Assembly (NCBI RefSeq): GCF_020447315.1
Contig: NZ_JAJADQ010000007.1
Location: forward strand, 1-64,000
Length of the DNA: 64,000 nt
Origin: Hymenobacter nitidus
Lineage (GTDB): Bacteria > Bacteroidota > Bacteroidia > Cytophagales > Hymenobacteraceae
Direction of reading: 5' to 3'
The translations under genes and the position numbers were made by a program. The notes under the pieces are model-generated. The model did not search any database. It had not been told where the DNA came from and saw only the letters and a program-made list of their open reading frames with translations. The stretch's first letter is position 1, and each line of letters opens with the position of its first letter. Positions 26,810 through 34,968 of this stretch are shown here, one piece after another.

Positions 26810-28234
26810 TCAGCAGGCCGAAAACATCCCATTCCACTGCTGAAACGGTAAAATAAGGCCGGTGCTACGCGGCTCCGAATAGGGCTCAAAAGTAATTGGT
26901 AGCGTGAAGCTCACGGCTACCGGCTTACCCTGCAGGCGCCCCGGCCTCCAGTTGGCAGTAAGCTGCTTGACGGCTTCTACTGCGGCTTCGTTCATCGCCT
27001 GCGCCCCTGCTTCGTGTCCCGGAGCCACGATGCCCTTCTTCAGTGCTACGCTGGTCGTACGGCCCTGGGAGCTCACCACAAACTGCACGAACACTATGCC
27101 GCCGAGCCGGGCCGCCTTGGCTGCCGCCGGGTACTTCAGGGTAGCCATAATAGCCTGCGTCAGCCCTTGCTGCCCACCAGGATACTCCGGCAGCTGGTCC
27201 ACGTTGTCGTACACCGTTTCCTCGGCCGGTGGCGGTGGCGGCAAGGCTGGAACTGGTGGGAGGGGAGGTGCAGGTGCCAGCTCGGCCTGTAGCGGCGGCG
27301 GAGGGGGGGGCGGGGTGCTTTCGCACGCTACATTGACCAAAGCCAGGGTCAGCAGCAAGCCCAGCGTAGTGGGCAGCGTCAGCCACTGTTTCCAGCGGCG
27401 GGCGGGGTGGGAGCAGGTCAGCATAGCAATCCGGGTTAGGGTTTGGGAATAAGTGAAAGAATGAAGCAGGGACGACCGTGAAGTCAGGCGGTGAAGGGTA
27501 AGGCGGGCCAGCAGAGAGCTATAGGCCGTAACCACAGTGGGTTGCGCTCCGGCGCCCAGCACCGCCTTATCAGCGAGGTATTCGTGGGTGAGCTCCAGGG
27601 CCCGGGGGTAGAGGTGCACAAATGGATTCAGCCAGAGGGCGGCGCGCAGCACCTCCAGGCCCAGGCGGTCCAGAGTGTGGCCCTGAGTTACGTGGGCTAC
27701 TTCGTGCTGCAGCACCTGCCGGGCTTCGGCGGATGTGAGCGGGGCCGTTTCGTCCCAGAACACCCAGCGCCCGAACGAGCTGATGGGCAGCCGACCATCA
27801 GTATACACCAGAGTATAGCTGAGGTGCATTTCCCGCGGCAGCCGGTGCGTAAGCCGCCACAGGCGCCCCAGCTGCAACGCCAGCCGCCCCAGCAGGATAG
27901 CTGCAACTGCCAAGTACAAGCCTGCCAGCCAAGCCGCATGCGGCGTCTGAGCCTGGCTGGATAGAACCACTGCTGGCAGCAGCAGCGCGGGCATAACTGG
28001 TTGAGCGGCTGGGGGTACCGCAACGGGCAGCCATTCTGCCAACGGAGCAGTAGTTAGCGTGAGCAGAGGCGGGGCAACCAGTGCTAGCCAAGGTGTTAGG
28101 TATAAAAACTTTCGGTTGAAGCCAAAGCTGGCTTCCCGGCGCAAAACCAATTGATAAAGCAGCCAGCCAGCGCCCAGAAGCAGGGTGCTTTGCCACCACC
28201 AGCTAATCAGCGTGAGGAGAGTTGGGACGTGCAT
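26810..28234 (-). CDS. M56 family metallopeptidase with TonB C-terminal domain (BlaR1-like)
   Basis: 474 residues from the ATG at 28234. Membrane helices occupy the first 130 residues. The zinc motif HEVAH is near residue 175, with ELTHEYLADKAVL downstream supplying the third ligand. After a further helix (TTLGLLLTLALVNVAC) comes a Pro-rich periplasmic linker of two poly-Pro runs, then a TonB C-terminal domain (about residues 370-470, LPEYPGGQQGLTQAI, then YPAAAKAARLGGIVFVQFVV). It has no penicillin-binding sensor domain. It overlaps blaI by 32 bases. BlaR1 relatives cleave a BlaI repressor; here the sensor may be the TonB-like domain instead. Signal and target are inferred. Confidence 0.88.
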   Translation of the reverse strand: MHVPTLLTLISWWWQSTLLLGAGWLLYQLVLRREASFGFNRKFLYLTPWLALVAPPLLTLTTAPLAEWLPVAVPPAAQPVMPALLLPAVVLSSQAQTPHAAWLAGLYLAVAAILLGRLALQLGRLWRLTHRLPREMHLSYTLVYTDGRLPISSFGRWVFWDETAPLTSAEARQVLQHEVAHVTQGHTLDRLGLEVLRAALWLNPFVHLYPRALELTHEYLADKAVLGAGAQPTVVTAYSSLLARLTLHRLTSRSSLLHSFTYSQTLTRIAMLTCSHPARRWKQWLTLPTTLGLLLTLALVNVACESTPPPPPPPLQAELAPAPPLPPVPALPPPPPAEETVYDNVDQLPEYPGGQQGLTQAIMATLKYPAAAKAARLGGIVFVQFVVSSQGRTTSVALKKGIVAPGHEAGAQAMNEAAVEAVKQLTANWRPGRLQGKPVAVSFTLPITFEPYSEPRSTGLILPFQQWNGMFSAC

Positions 28235-28619
28235 CGTCGTCGGTGGGTTTGGTGAGGTCTTGCTGGGCCAAGTGCAGCAGCTTTTCCAATTGGGCAGCAT
28301 CCAAGTCTTCTTCCTTGGCAAAAAAGGACACGAGCCGACTAAACGAGCCGCCGAAATAGCCGCTTAGCAGCTTGCGTAGCGAAAAGCGGCGGTAGTCGTC
28401 CTGGGCCACGAGTGGGAAATAGCGGTGGGTGCGACCAAAGGCTTCGTGGTCAACAAAGCCCTTCTGCTCCAGAATGCGGATGATGGTCGAGACGGTGTTG
28501 TAGGCCGGGGGCGGGCCGGGCATGTCAGCCAGCACTTCCTTCACAAATGAAGGTCCGCGCTGCCAGAGCACCTGCATCACCTGCTCTTCAGCCTTCGTGA
28601 GTTCGGGAAAGGTTTCCAT
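28203..28619 (-). CDS. BlaI/MecI/CopY family transcriptional repressor
   Basis: 138 residues, a usual length. The winged helix (LTKAEEQVMQVLWQRGPSFV, then PAYNTVSTIIRILEQKGFV) and the C-terminal dimerisation part (FSRLVSFFAKEEDLDAAQL) are intact. It overlaps the start of the M56 gene by 32 bases, so expression is coupled. In its family, the membrane peptidase cleaves or displaces the repressor upon a signal. A 7-2-7 palindrome inside the promoter upstream is a good operator candidate, indicating autoregulation of the pair. No beta-lactamase lies nearby, so the regulon is unknown. Confidence 0.93.
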   Translation of the reverse strand: METFPELTKAEEQVMQVLWQRGPSFVKEVLADMPGPPPAYNTVSTIIRILEQKGFVDHEAFGRTHRYFPLVAQDDYRRFSLRKLLSGYFGGSFSRLVSFFAKEEDLDAAQLEKLLHLAQQDLTKPTDDDARPNSPHAD

Positions 28620-28638
28620 AGTGTCGGAGTTGAGTTAT

Positions 28639-28669
28639 TGAATATAAAACTAAAAATTTAGTTAAACAA
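28639..28669 (-). promoter_or_regulatory. Predicted blaI promoter
   Basis: On the minus strand: TTG at 28669-28667, a 20-base spacer, then TATATTCA at 28646-28639, matching six of eight positions in length and pattern to TAnnTTTG. It lies 20 bases from the blaI ATG. Confidence 0.5.
28648..28663. promoter_or_regulatory. Candidate BlaI operator
   Basis: AACTAAA AA TTTAGTT, perfect 7-base arms with a 2-base spacer. Its ACTA/TAGT arms resemble BlaI-family operators. It lies exactly in the spacer between the predicted -33 and -7 elements of blaI, where bound repressor would block RNA polymerase. Confidence 0.7.
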
Positions 28670-28791
28670 CTATTTTTTTAGGTCAAGCAAGTGGCCGGCT
28701 GAAAACGAGTCCGTTGAAATATGCCCGCTCAGGAAATCTTTTGCGGTGGCCGGTGTTGTAGAGGCTCTTTTACACCAGCTTAACAATCAAC

Positions 28792-30012
28792 GTGCTACTA
28801 CCCAACTTTCAGAATCATCTGGCCCGCCTCAGCCTGCTGCTGTGGGTCGGCATCAGTACTGCCGCCGGCTCGGGCTGCACCAAAGACGCGGCCACACCGC
28901 AAGCGGCCACCGAAACCCCGGTAGCGGCCCCGGAAACTCGCCTGGTTAGCAGCACGCTGATAGGCGAATACTCCCCTGGCCAGCTGGCCGGCCGCGTGTC
29001 CGAAATTCCCATTGCCGGGGCCTTGGTGCGCTACCCGATTCGGGTGTACCGCCTGACGTATACCACCCGCAACACCGACGGCCAGAACGTGACGGCCTCG
29101 GGCGCCCTGCTGGTGCCCGTGACTCCGCAGGCGCTGCCGCTGCTCAGCTACCAGCACGGCACCATCCGGCCCGACGATGAGGGCCGCGCGCCGTCGTATT
29201 ACTCCCAGAGCAGTGAGGTATGGTCGGCCGTATCGGTGCTGGCCTCCACGGGTTACGTCGTGTCGGCGCCCGACTACATCGGCTACGGGGCTTCCAAAAA
29301 CCAGCCCCACCCGTACGAGCACGCGGCTTCCCTGGCCTCGGCTTCGCTGGATATGCTGCGAGCTGCCCGCGAGTTTGCCGCCAAGGAAAAGCTGACGCTA
29401 AACCAGAAAAACTTCCTGCTAGGCTATTCCGAAGGCGGTTTTGCCACCATGGCGCTGCACAAGCTGATAGAGGAAAAAGCGGCCGGCGAATTCACCGTGA
29501 CGGCCAGTGCACCCGGGGCCGGGGCTTACCACAAGTCCGCCTTCGCCGACTACATCCTGAAGTCGGATGAGCCGCTGAACTTCCTGAGCACCTACGTGTG
29601 GGTGCTCGACACCTACAACCGCGTGTACAGCATCAACCGGCCGATTCCGTACTACGTCAATCAGCCCTGGGCCGCGCAGCTGCAAACCAACCTGTATGGC
29701 GACGTACCCGGGCGCCCCAAGGAGCTGTTTACGCCCACTTTCCGGCAGGGTATTCTGGAGAAAACCGACCAGCAGATGCTGAATGCCTTCCGCGACAACG
29801 ACATCTACGACTGGCAGCCCAAGGCTCCGCTGGCCCTGTTCCACGGCACGGCCGATGACTACGTGCCGTTCTTCAACTCCCAGGATGCCTACAATGCCAT
29901 GAAGGCCCGCGGCGCTACCAACGTGACGCTACGGCCCATTCCGGGTGGCAACCACTTCTCCTCGGCGGCCAGCTACACCCTGCAGGCCTACGCGTTCATC
30001 TCGCAGTATTAA
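28792..30012 (+). CDS. Secreted alpha/beta hydrolase (lipase/peptidase-like lipoprotein)
   Basis: 406 residues. The N-terminus ends ISTAAGSGCTKDAA, a plausible lipobox with Cys about residue 29. The alpha/beta fold shows the nucleophile elbow GYSEGG near residue 210, an acid in LALFHGTADDYVPFF and a His in IPGGNHFSS, so the Ser-Asp-His triad is complete. YGASKNQPHPYEHAASL and similar parts fit the secretory lipase/S9-like hydrolases of Bacteroidota. Substrate unknown; an ester or peptide is likely. A strong convergent terminator follows. Confidence 0.85.
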   Translation: MLLPNFQNHLARLSLLLWVGISTAAGSGCTKDAATPQAATETPVAAPETRLVSSTLIGEYSPGQLAGRVSEIPIAGALVRYPIRVYRLTYTTRNTDGQNVTASGALLVPVTPQALPLLSYQHGTIRPDDEGRAPSYYSQSSEVWSAVSVLASTGYVVSAPDYIGYGASKNQPHPYEHAASLASASLDMLRAAREFAAKEKLTLNQKNFLLGYSEGGFATMALHKLIEEKAAGEFTVTASAPGAGAYHKSAFADYILKSDEPLNFLSTYVWVLDTYNRVYSINRPIPYYVNQPWAAQLQTNLYGDVPGRPKELFTPTFRQGILEKTDQQMLNAFRDNDIYDWQPKAPLALFHGTADDYVPFFNSQDAYNAMKARGATNVTLRPIPGGNHFSSAASYTLQAYAFISQY

Positions 30013-30039
30013 TAAAATAGGCTGACTGCTCGTCGGCTT

Positions 30040-30092
30040 AAACGCCCAACAGCGCCACTTCCCAAGTTCGGAGGTGGCGCTGTTGGGCGTTT
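30040..30092. terminator. Bidirectional terminator
   Basis: Perfect 19-base stem (30040-30058 and 30074-30092) with a 15-base loop, its ends AAACG and CGTTT. It lies between the converging hydrolase and small membrane protein genes. Confidence 0.9.
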
Positions 30093-30123
30093 GAGCGGTA
30101 TGTGTAGCCTGAATAAGCAGTCG

Positions 30124-30513
30124 TTACGCGGCCGTAGTCTGCTGTTCTGTCCGTTCTACTGGTTGGGCAGGAATTGGTGCTATGGCCTGCCGCAGCCAGG
30201 TGCCTGCCAGGGAGGCCAGCCCACCTACCAGGCCACCAAGTACAGCCGTGAGCAGCACCAGCGCCCAGGGGTTGCCGCCCAACGGCAGTAGCTGGGCGAC
30301 GCGGTGGGCCAATAGTCCGTCGTTCTGCACCGACCACCACGCGGCCAGCAGTAGCCAGCCCAGCCCAATGCCCAGAAAGCTGGCCAGGAAAGCCCGGCCA
30401 CCGTGGCGTTCCAGCAGGAAAGCTGCGACCAAGCTCAGGGGGACTATGCACCACCAGGGCAGGAACAACTGCGTCAGGGCACCTAAAACAAAGATTAAAA
30501 GGAAAAGACGCAT
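30124..30513 (-). CDS. Small integral membrane protein of unknown function
   Basis: 129 residues with four predicted membrane helices: about residues 1-15 and 19-34 (short), 42-61 (AFLASFLGIGLGWLLLAAWW) and 83-106 (ALVLLTAVLGGLVGGLASLA), then a polar tail with Gln/Thr. It starts 24 bases after the penicillin acylase stop and may share its transcript. No family recognised. A terminator follows it. Confidence 0.72.
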   Translation of the reverse strand: MRLFLLIFVLGALTQLFLPWWCIVPLSLVAAFLLERHGGRAFLASFLGIGLGWLLLAAWWSVQNDGLLAHRVAQLLPLGGNPWALVLLTAVLGGLVGGLASLAGTWLRQAIAPIPAQPVERTEQQTTAA

Positions 30514-30537
30514 CAGAATCAGGAAGGTGGGTAGGAA

Positions 30538-32979
30538 CTACTTTTTCTGCTGCATGGTCCAGGCGGCCTGCACGCGGGGGTGCTTCTCATCCGGGCTACG
30601 CAGGAATATCAGCTCGTGGAGCTGGCCGGCGCTCCAGGTGTCAATCAGGTTCTCGTAGTAGGCCGAGCCCGGGTTGCCCGACTGCCCGCCGGGGTACACC
30701 CCGTAGGCTTTCACCTGCGGCCCCAGCGCCACCACCATGCGCCACGAGGGGCCATTGCGCTCGGAGGTAGCATTCACGATGCCCGCGCCGCCGCCCACGT
30801 CCAGATCCATGCGGCCGAAGCCAGGCAGCTGAGCCAGGTGCAGAATGTCGGTGCTTTTCTGGTTGGCCCAGCGCCACTCCGGCCCCAGCGGCCCAAACTT
30901 GCGGCTGAGCGAGTCGGCGGCAAACAGCAGGGACTGCCGGGCCAGGGTTTCCAAGGTTTCCTTTTCCGGCGTGCGCCGGTCGTCAATCCAGCGGGACGTG
31001 GGCTCTTGCAGCAGCAGCGTGTTGGTTCGGTCGCGAGTGGGGCTGCGCATTTCCAGGCCAGTGGCTTGCAAACCAAAATCGTCGTCCCAGAGCCGCTTCA
31101 CCAGGTTGTTGTACCACAGCTCGAAGATGCTGGGCCCAATGGCATCGGCTTCGTAGTAGTAATTCCAGCGGCTTAGCTCGTCGTAGGCCTTGCGCGAATC
31201 GTCCTTGAGCGGTGCCGTGCCAACCAGACTCAGCATGCGCGGCAGCATCAGTTGGGCATTCAGATTCAGGTTGTCGTTTTGCAGCACCCGCAGGCTGTCG
31301 GGCGTCACGTGCGTCATCTGGGCCAGGCGCTGGTTGATGCGGTGGCCCCGCTCGTAGCTGGCGTAGTTCCAGTGCAGGTAATAAGGATAATCGGGGCCGG
31401 TCGAAAACTGGTTGGCGGAGCTGACGAAGCCCCGAACCGGGTTTTTTACGTGCGGGTTCTGCGCCTGCGGAATCCAGCCCTGCCAGTCGTAGGCCGGGTC
31501 GGTGCCGTCGAGGATAAATTTGCCCTGGTCGCGCCATTTCAACGGAAAGCGGCCATTGGGCCAGATGGCAATGTCGTTCTGCTGGCTGGCGAAAATGAAG
31601 TTCTGGGCCGGCGAGCCGTAGGAAGCCAGGGCCGCCGTGTAATCCTGGTAGTTGCGGGCCCGGTTCAGGTTGTAAAAAGCCAGCACCTCGTTGTCGGCGT
31701 CGTGGGCTGTCCAGCGCATGGCGTGCCGGATAGGGGTCTGAGCCAGGAAAGGCTTCTCGTCCTTGTCATACACAATCGGGCCGTGGTGGGTGTAGAGCAC
31801 CGTGTCGGCGCGGTCGGGCTGGCCGCGCACCACGATGCGCTCCACCACGCGGCGCACCGGCTTCCAGCGGCCGTCGTGCCAGTACTCACGTTGCGAAGCA
31901 TCCTTGAACTTGAGCTGGTAGAAGTCCATCACGTCGGCCGCCACGTTGGTCACGCCCCAGGCCACTTGGTCGTTAAAGCCAATGATAACCGTGGGCGCCC
32001 CCGGAATCGTGACGCCGTACACGTTCACACCGGGCGCCGAGAGCTGCACCTGATACCAGATGCTGGGCAGGTTGAGCTGCAAATGCGGGTCGTTGGCCAG
32101 AATCGGGTAGCCCGAGGCCGACTTCTTGCCATCCACGGCGAAGTTGTTGGAGCCCAGCTCCGGGTCAGGCTCATTGCGCGGCACTTTGTCCGACATTGAG
32201 GCCGTGAACGAAGGCGGCGTGGCCGGGGCCGGCAGGGGCTTGAAATCCAGAGGCGTACCGACGGGTACAATCGGGTCTTCGCGCTGCGGATAGTCCGGAA
32301 ACAGGTCGTTGATAACTGCCGCGCCGTACTTGCCCAGGGCATTCGACATGCGCATATCATCCGAGCGGCCACTCAGGTCGAAGGCCATGTATTTGAGCAG
32401 CAGAGACGATTTGAGCGGCTCCCAGGGCTCGGGTGCGTAGTCAAGCAGCTTGTACTCGAAGGGGTAGTCGCGGGGCGAGAGGCTGCTGATGTAGGCGTTG
32501 ATGCCGTCGGAGTAAGAGGTGAGCACCGTGCGGGTGGTGGGGTTGGCCATCATGGCCTGTAGCGACTTCTCGGCCCCGTACTTCAGGCCCATGCGCCGGA
32601 AAAACCGGTCGGTTTCGAGGCGGGCCGGCCCCACGATTTCCGACAGCCGCCCCGCCGCCACGTGGGTCACGAAGTCCATCTGCCAGAGCCGGTCCCGGGC
32701 CGTGAGGTAACCCTGAGCGAAGTAGAGGTCGTGGTCGTTCTGGGCAAAGATGTGGGGCACGCGCTTGTCGTCGAAGCGCACCTGCACCGGCTGCTGCAGG
32801 CCGGGTATGGCCAGCGTCTGGGCCGCCGGGAAGCCGTTGGCCGCTTCCGCATTGCGCCAAAAGCCCTGAAATGGGCTCAGAAACTTGCCAAAGGGGGGAA
32901 TATCGCCCTGCTTGGTATTCAGCACCCAGGTCAGGGCCAGGGAAATAGCAGTAGCTAACAGGGCTTTAATCCACTTCAT
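30538..32979 (-). CDS. Penicillin acylase family protein, membrane-anchored
   Basis: 813 residues, an Ntn-hydrolase precursor. An uncleaved helix (about residues 6-22, LLATAISLALTWVL) anchors it. The alpha chain includes GYLTARDRLWQMDF; the spacer and nucleophile region LGSNNFAVDGKKSASG begins near residue 273, with the expected Gly-Ser cleavage point and the conserved Ser-Asn-Asn followed by Phe where Trp is common. The beta chain follows with PILANDPHLQLNLPSIWYQV. Natural substrates of the family vary: N-acyl amino acids, homoserine lactones, lipid or peptide amides. The family name does not imply penicillin use. It ends 24 bases before a small membrane protein gene. Confidence 0.92.
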   Translation of the reverse strand: MKWIKALLATAISLALTWVLNTKQGDIPPFGKFLSPFQGFWRNAEAANGFPAAQTLAIPGLQQPVQVRFDDKRVPHIFAQNDHDLYFAQGYLTARDRLWQMDFVTHVAAGRLSEIVGPARLETDRFFRRMGLKYGAEKSLQAMMANPTTRTVLTSYSDGINAYISSLSPRDYPFEYKLLDYAPEPWEPLKSSLLLKYMAFDLSGRSDDMRMSNALGKYGAAVINDLFPDYPQREDPIVPVGTPLDFKPLPAPATPPSFTASMSDKVPRNEPDPELGSNNFAVDGKKSASGYPILANDPHLQLNLPSIWYQVQLSAPGVNVYGVTIPGAPTVIIGFNDQVAWGVTNVAADVMDFYQLKFKDASQREYWHDGRWKPVRRVVERIVVRGQPDRADTVLYTHHGPIVYDKDEKPFLAQTPIRHAMRWTAHDADNEVLAFYNLNRARNYQDYTAALASYGSPAQNFIFASQQNDIAIWPNGRFPLKWRDQGKFILDGTDPAYDWQGWIPQAQNPHVKNPVRGFVSSANQFSTGPDYPYYLHWNYASYERGHRINQRLAQMTHVTPDSLRVLQNDNLNLNAQLMLPRMLSLVGTAPLKDDSRKAYDELSRWNYYYEADAIGPSIFELWYNNLVKRLWDDDFGLQATGLEMRSPTRDRTNTLLLQEPTSRWIDDRRTPEKETLETLARQSLLFAADSLSRKFGPLGPEWRWANQKSTDILHLAQLPGFGRMDLDVGGGAGIVNATSERNGPSWRMVVALGPQVKAYGVYPGGQSGNPGSAYYENLIDTWSAGQLHELIFLRSPDEKHPRVQAAWTMQQKK

Positions 32980-33065
32980 GAACCAGGTTGACAGAGCGTA
33001 GTCGGAAACGAAAACTGGCCGCCGGAAGCATCCGGGCGGCCAGTATAATTACTAGTTAAAAACGA

Positions 33066-33671
33066 TTATTGCGCGGCCCCGGCCGTTTTCGGGAAGAAAA
33101 TCTGGAGGCCCACCGACAAGCCCCACTGGTTGGCCCGGGTATCCGATACCACCTGCGTGGGCGTGTAGCGGTAGTAGGGCTGCGCTTCCAGGGCCACCAT
33201 TGGCGTAATAAAGTAGTTGTAGCCCAGACCCACGCGCGGGCTCCAGTAAGAATCCTTGCTACGCTGAGGGGAGCCCCCAAAGTCTGTTTCGTACGTGGCG
33301 CTGTAGCCGATAAGACCATACGAAGCCTGCCCAAAAACTTTGTGCTTGGGTGCGTCCAGCACGTAATAGCGGGCAAAAGGGGCTAGGCCGTAGGTAAACT
33401 CCTTGAGCTTCGCGCTGCCTATTCTGTAGTCATTATTGCTGGTAGCATACCCCAAAAGAATTTCCGCGCCTACGGCCAGCCGCTTGGCTACAAAAATACC
33501 CGCTGTAGGCGTCAGGGCCGCAGAAAACGTGTTTTGGTCACCACCGGAGGAAGTGGAGTAAGCCAGCTGCGAAATACTGGAGCCGACCAGCACGCTGCCG
33601 GGCTCGGTTTGCGCAAAGGCGGCCGTGAGGGAAGAAAGCGCCAGGACACTAGTGGTAAATAGCTTTTTCAT
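33066..33671 (-). CDS. Outer membrane beta-barrel protein
   Basis: 201 residues with signal peptide MKKLFTTSVLALSSLTAAFA. The mature part has barrel strands with aromatic girdles: LAVGAEILLGYATSNND, GLAPFARYYVLDAPKHKVF and GLGYNYFITPMVALEAQPYY, and ends in GLQIFFP followed by a short Ala-rich tail rather than a terminal Phe. It resembles the OmpX/OprF-like small barrels of the PF13505/PF13568 group. Substrate unknown. It is monocistronic, between the acylase gene and a terminator. Confidence 0.8.
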   Translation of the reverse strand: MKKLFTTSVLALSSLTAAFAQTEPGSVLVGSSISQLAYSTSSGGDQNTFSAALTPTAGIFVAKRLAVGAEILLGYATSNNDYRIGSAKLKEFTYGLAPFARYYVLDAPKHKVFGQASYGLIGYSATYETDFGGSPQRSKDSYWSPRVGLGYNYFITPMVALEAQPYYRYTPTQVVSDTRANQWGLSVGLQIFFPKTAGAAQ

Positions 33672-33710
33672 GAAAATTGGAAATGGGGATACCTAAGTCT
33701 AAAGACAAAC

Positions 33711-33751
33711 AACACAAAAAAAGGCCACATAAAGCGGCCTTTTTTTGTGTT
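33711..33751. terminator. Terminator after rlpA-like gene
   Basis: Perfect 16-base stem AACACAAAAAAAGGCC / GGCCTTTTTTTGTGTT with a 9-base loop. It serves the minus-strand RlpA gene ending at 33794. Confidence 0.9.
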
Positions 33752-33793
33752 GCGAAGCATGTAACAGTGCCGTTGCGGGACTGTACGTAGCGT

Positions 33794-34621
33794 TTATAAG
33801 TTCTCGGCCTGGCGCACCATGCCTACCACGCCCAACTGCTTGAGGCGCAGCTTCACGGCTTCGGCCTCGGCCTTGTCGGCAAACTGGCCCACGATAACGC
33901 GGTTGAAGGGCTTGCCGTTCTGGCTGCTCTCGGCAATGGTGACGGTCAGGTTCTGGTCGAGGGCCTGAATCTTGGTTTGCAGGCTCTGGGCGTTGCGCGG
34001 GTCGCCGAACGTGCCGGCCTGTACCACGAAGCTGGGGGCCGGGGCCGGAACTACTACAACATCAGCAGCTTCCGTTTCGCCGGCTACGATGTCCGTCAGG
34101 GCAACTACGCCTGCTTTGATGGTCGCCACCGAGTCGGAGGCGAGGGCAGCCAGGTCGTCGGGAGCCTCGGTGGGGCCCAGGGGCGTGGTGCTGGGTACTA
34201 CTTCGGCCACCACCGATACGGCGCCGCGGCGCACGATATCGAGCGGGCGGGCCGCTACTTCCGAGAGGTCCAGAATCCGCTGGTGACGGAACGGGCCTCG
34301 GTCGCTGACGCGCACTACCACCGACTTACCGTTGCTGGGGTTGGTAACGCGGAGCTTGGTGCCGAAGGGCAGGGTTTTATGAGCGCAGGTATACTTAAAG
34401 CGGTCAAACCGTTCGCCGTTGCTGGTCCGGTGCCCCTGATGCTCGCGTCCGTACCAGGAAGCCCGGCCGCGCAATACAACGGAGCGGGAGGCCGAAGCCG
34501 AACCTGGTTTTTCCTCTTCAAAACGCGTAGCCCGGGCTGCTTGCGGGAGGGCCATAGAGAATGCAAAAAGCAAGGCCATCAGCAAGCCGGAAACATGCAG
34601 TCGTGTCGGTGTCAACTTCAT
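33794..34621 (-). CDS. rlpA: RlpA-like septal ring lytic transglycosylase with SPOR domain
   Basis: 275 residues from the ATG at 34621. A signal peptide ends near ALPQAARA. The double-psi beta-barrel domain (about residues 50-140) has RASWYGREHQGHRTSNGERF, LPFGTKLRVTN, VVVRVSDRGPF and RILDLSEVAARPL, the RlpA signatures. A low-complexity linker leads to a SPOR domain near the C-terminus (FVVQAGTFGDPRNAQSL, then FNRVIVGQFADKAEAEAVKL), which binds denuded peptidoglycan at the septum. Length and order are usual for RlpA of Bacteroidota. It is closed by a terminator. Confidence 0.93.
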   Translation of the reverse strand: MKLTPTRLHVSGLLMALLFAFSMALPQAARATRFEEEKPGSASASRSVVLRGRASWYGREHQGHRTSNGERFDRFKYTCAHKTLPFGTKLRVTNPSNGKSVVVRVSDRGPFRHQRILDLSEVAARPLDIVRRGAVSVVAEVVPSTTPLGPTEAPDDLAALASDSVATIKAGVVALTDIVAGETEAADVVVVPAPAPSFVVQAGTFGDPRNAQSLQTKIQALDQNLTVTIAESSQNGKPFNRVIVGQFADKAEAEAVKLRLKQLGVVGMVRQAENL

Positions 34622-34968
34622 TCGTTTACTGGTTGGTGAGCATAACAAATCTATAAGGCCTTTTCAAACTACCTAACCCATTCCAACCTCATTAGCCAAG
34701 CTGTGCTGCTGTAAATTGTCCTTTTTCTGTAAAATTTGCATTTAATTAATTGCGGTGTCTGACCAAAAATGATTGATTGTGTTTCCTTAAGGCATATTTT
34801 GCACTATGAATAGACGCCTTGCGAATGGCGTTGGAAATAAGACTATGCGCCGTTTAAAAAATTTTGTCATTGACGGTTGAGCTATCTGCGGAGCTAGGTT
34901 GCAAACCTCCCGGAATTTTACTATAGGTGCAGGCCGTCTGCCCGGCCGGTTTTGCCGTACTTTGCCCC
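34622..34968. other. AT-rich intergenic region, no gene seen
   Basis: About 347 bases between the divergent rlpA and DUF72 genes, richer in A and T than its surroundings. It probably holds both promoters. TATTTTGC near 34795 and GTACTTTGC near 34957 resemble the -7 element, but neither is a full match. No stable stem-loop or small gene was found. Confidence 0.4.

Noticed and set aside
28203..32979. Beta-lactam resistance cluster (BlaI, M56, penicillin acylase)
   Set aside because: The acylase is not in the BlaI operon and its family acts on many substrates; the M56 protein lacks a penicillin sensor. No beta-lactamase is present.
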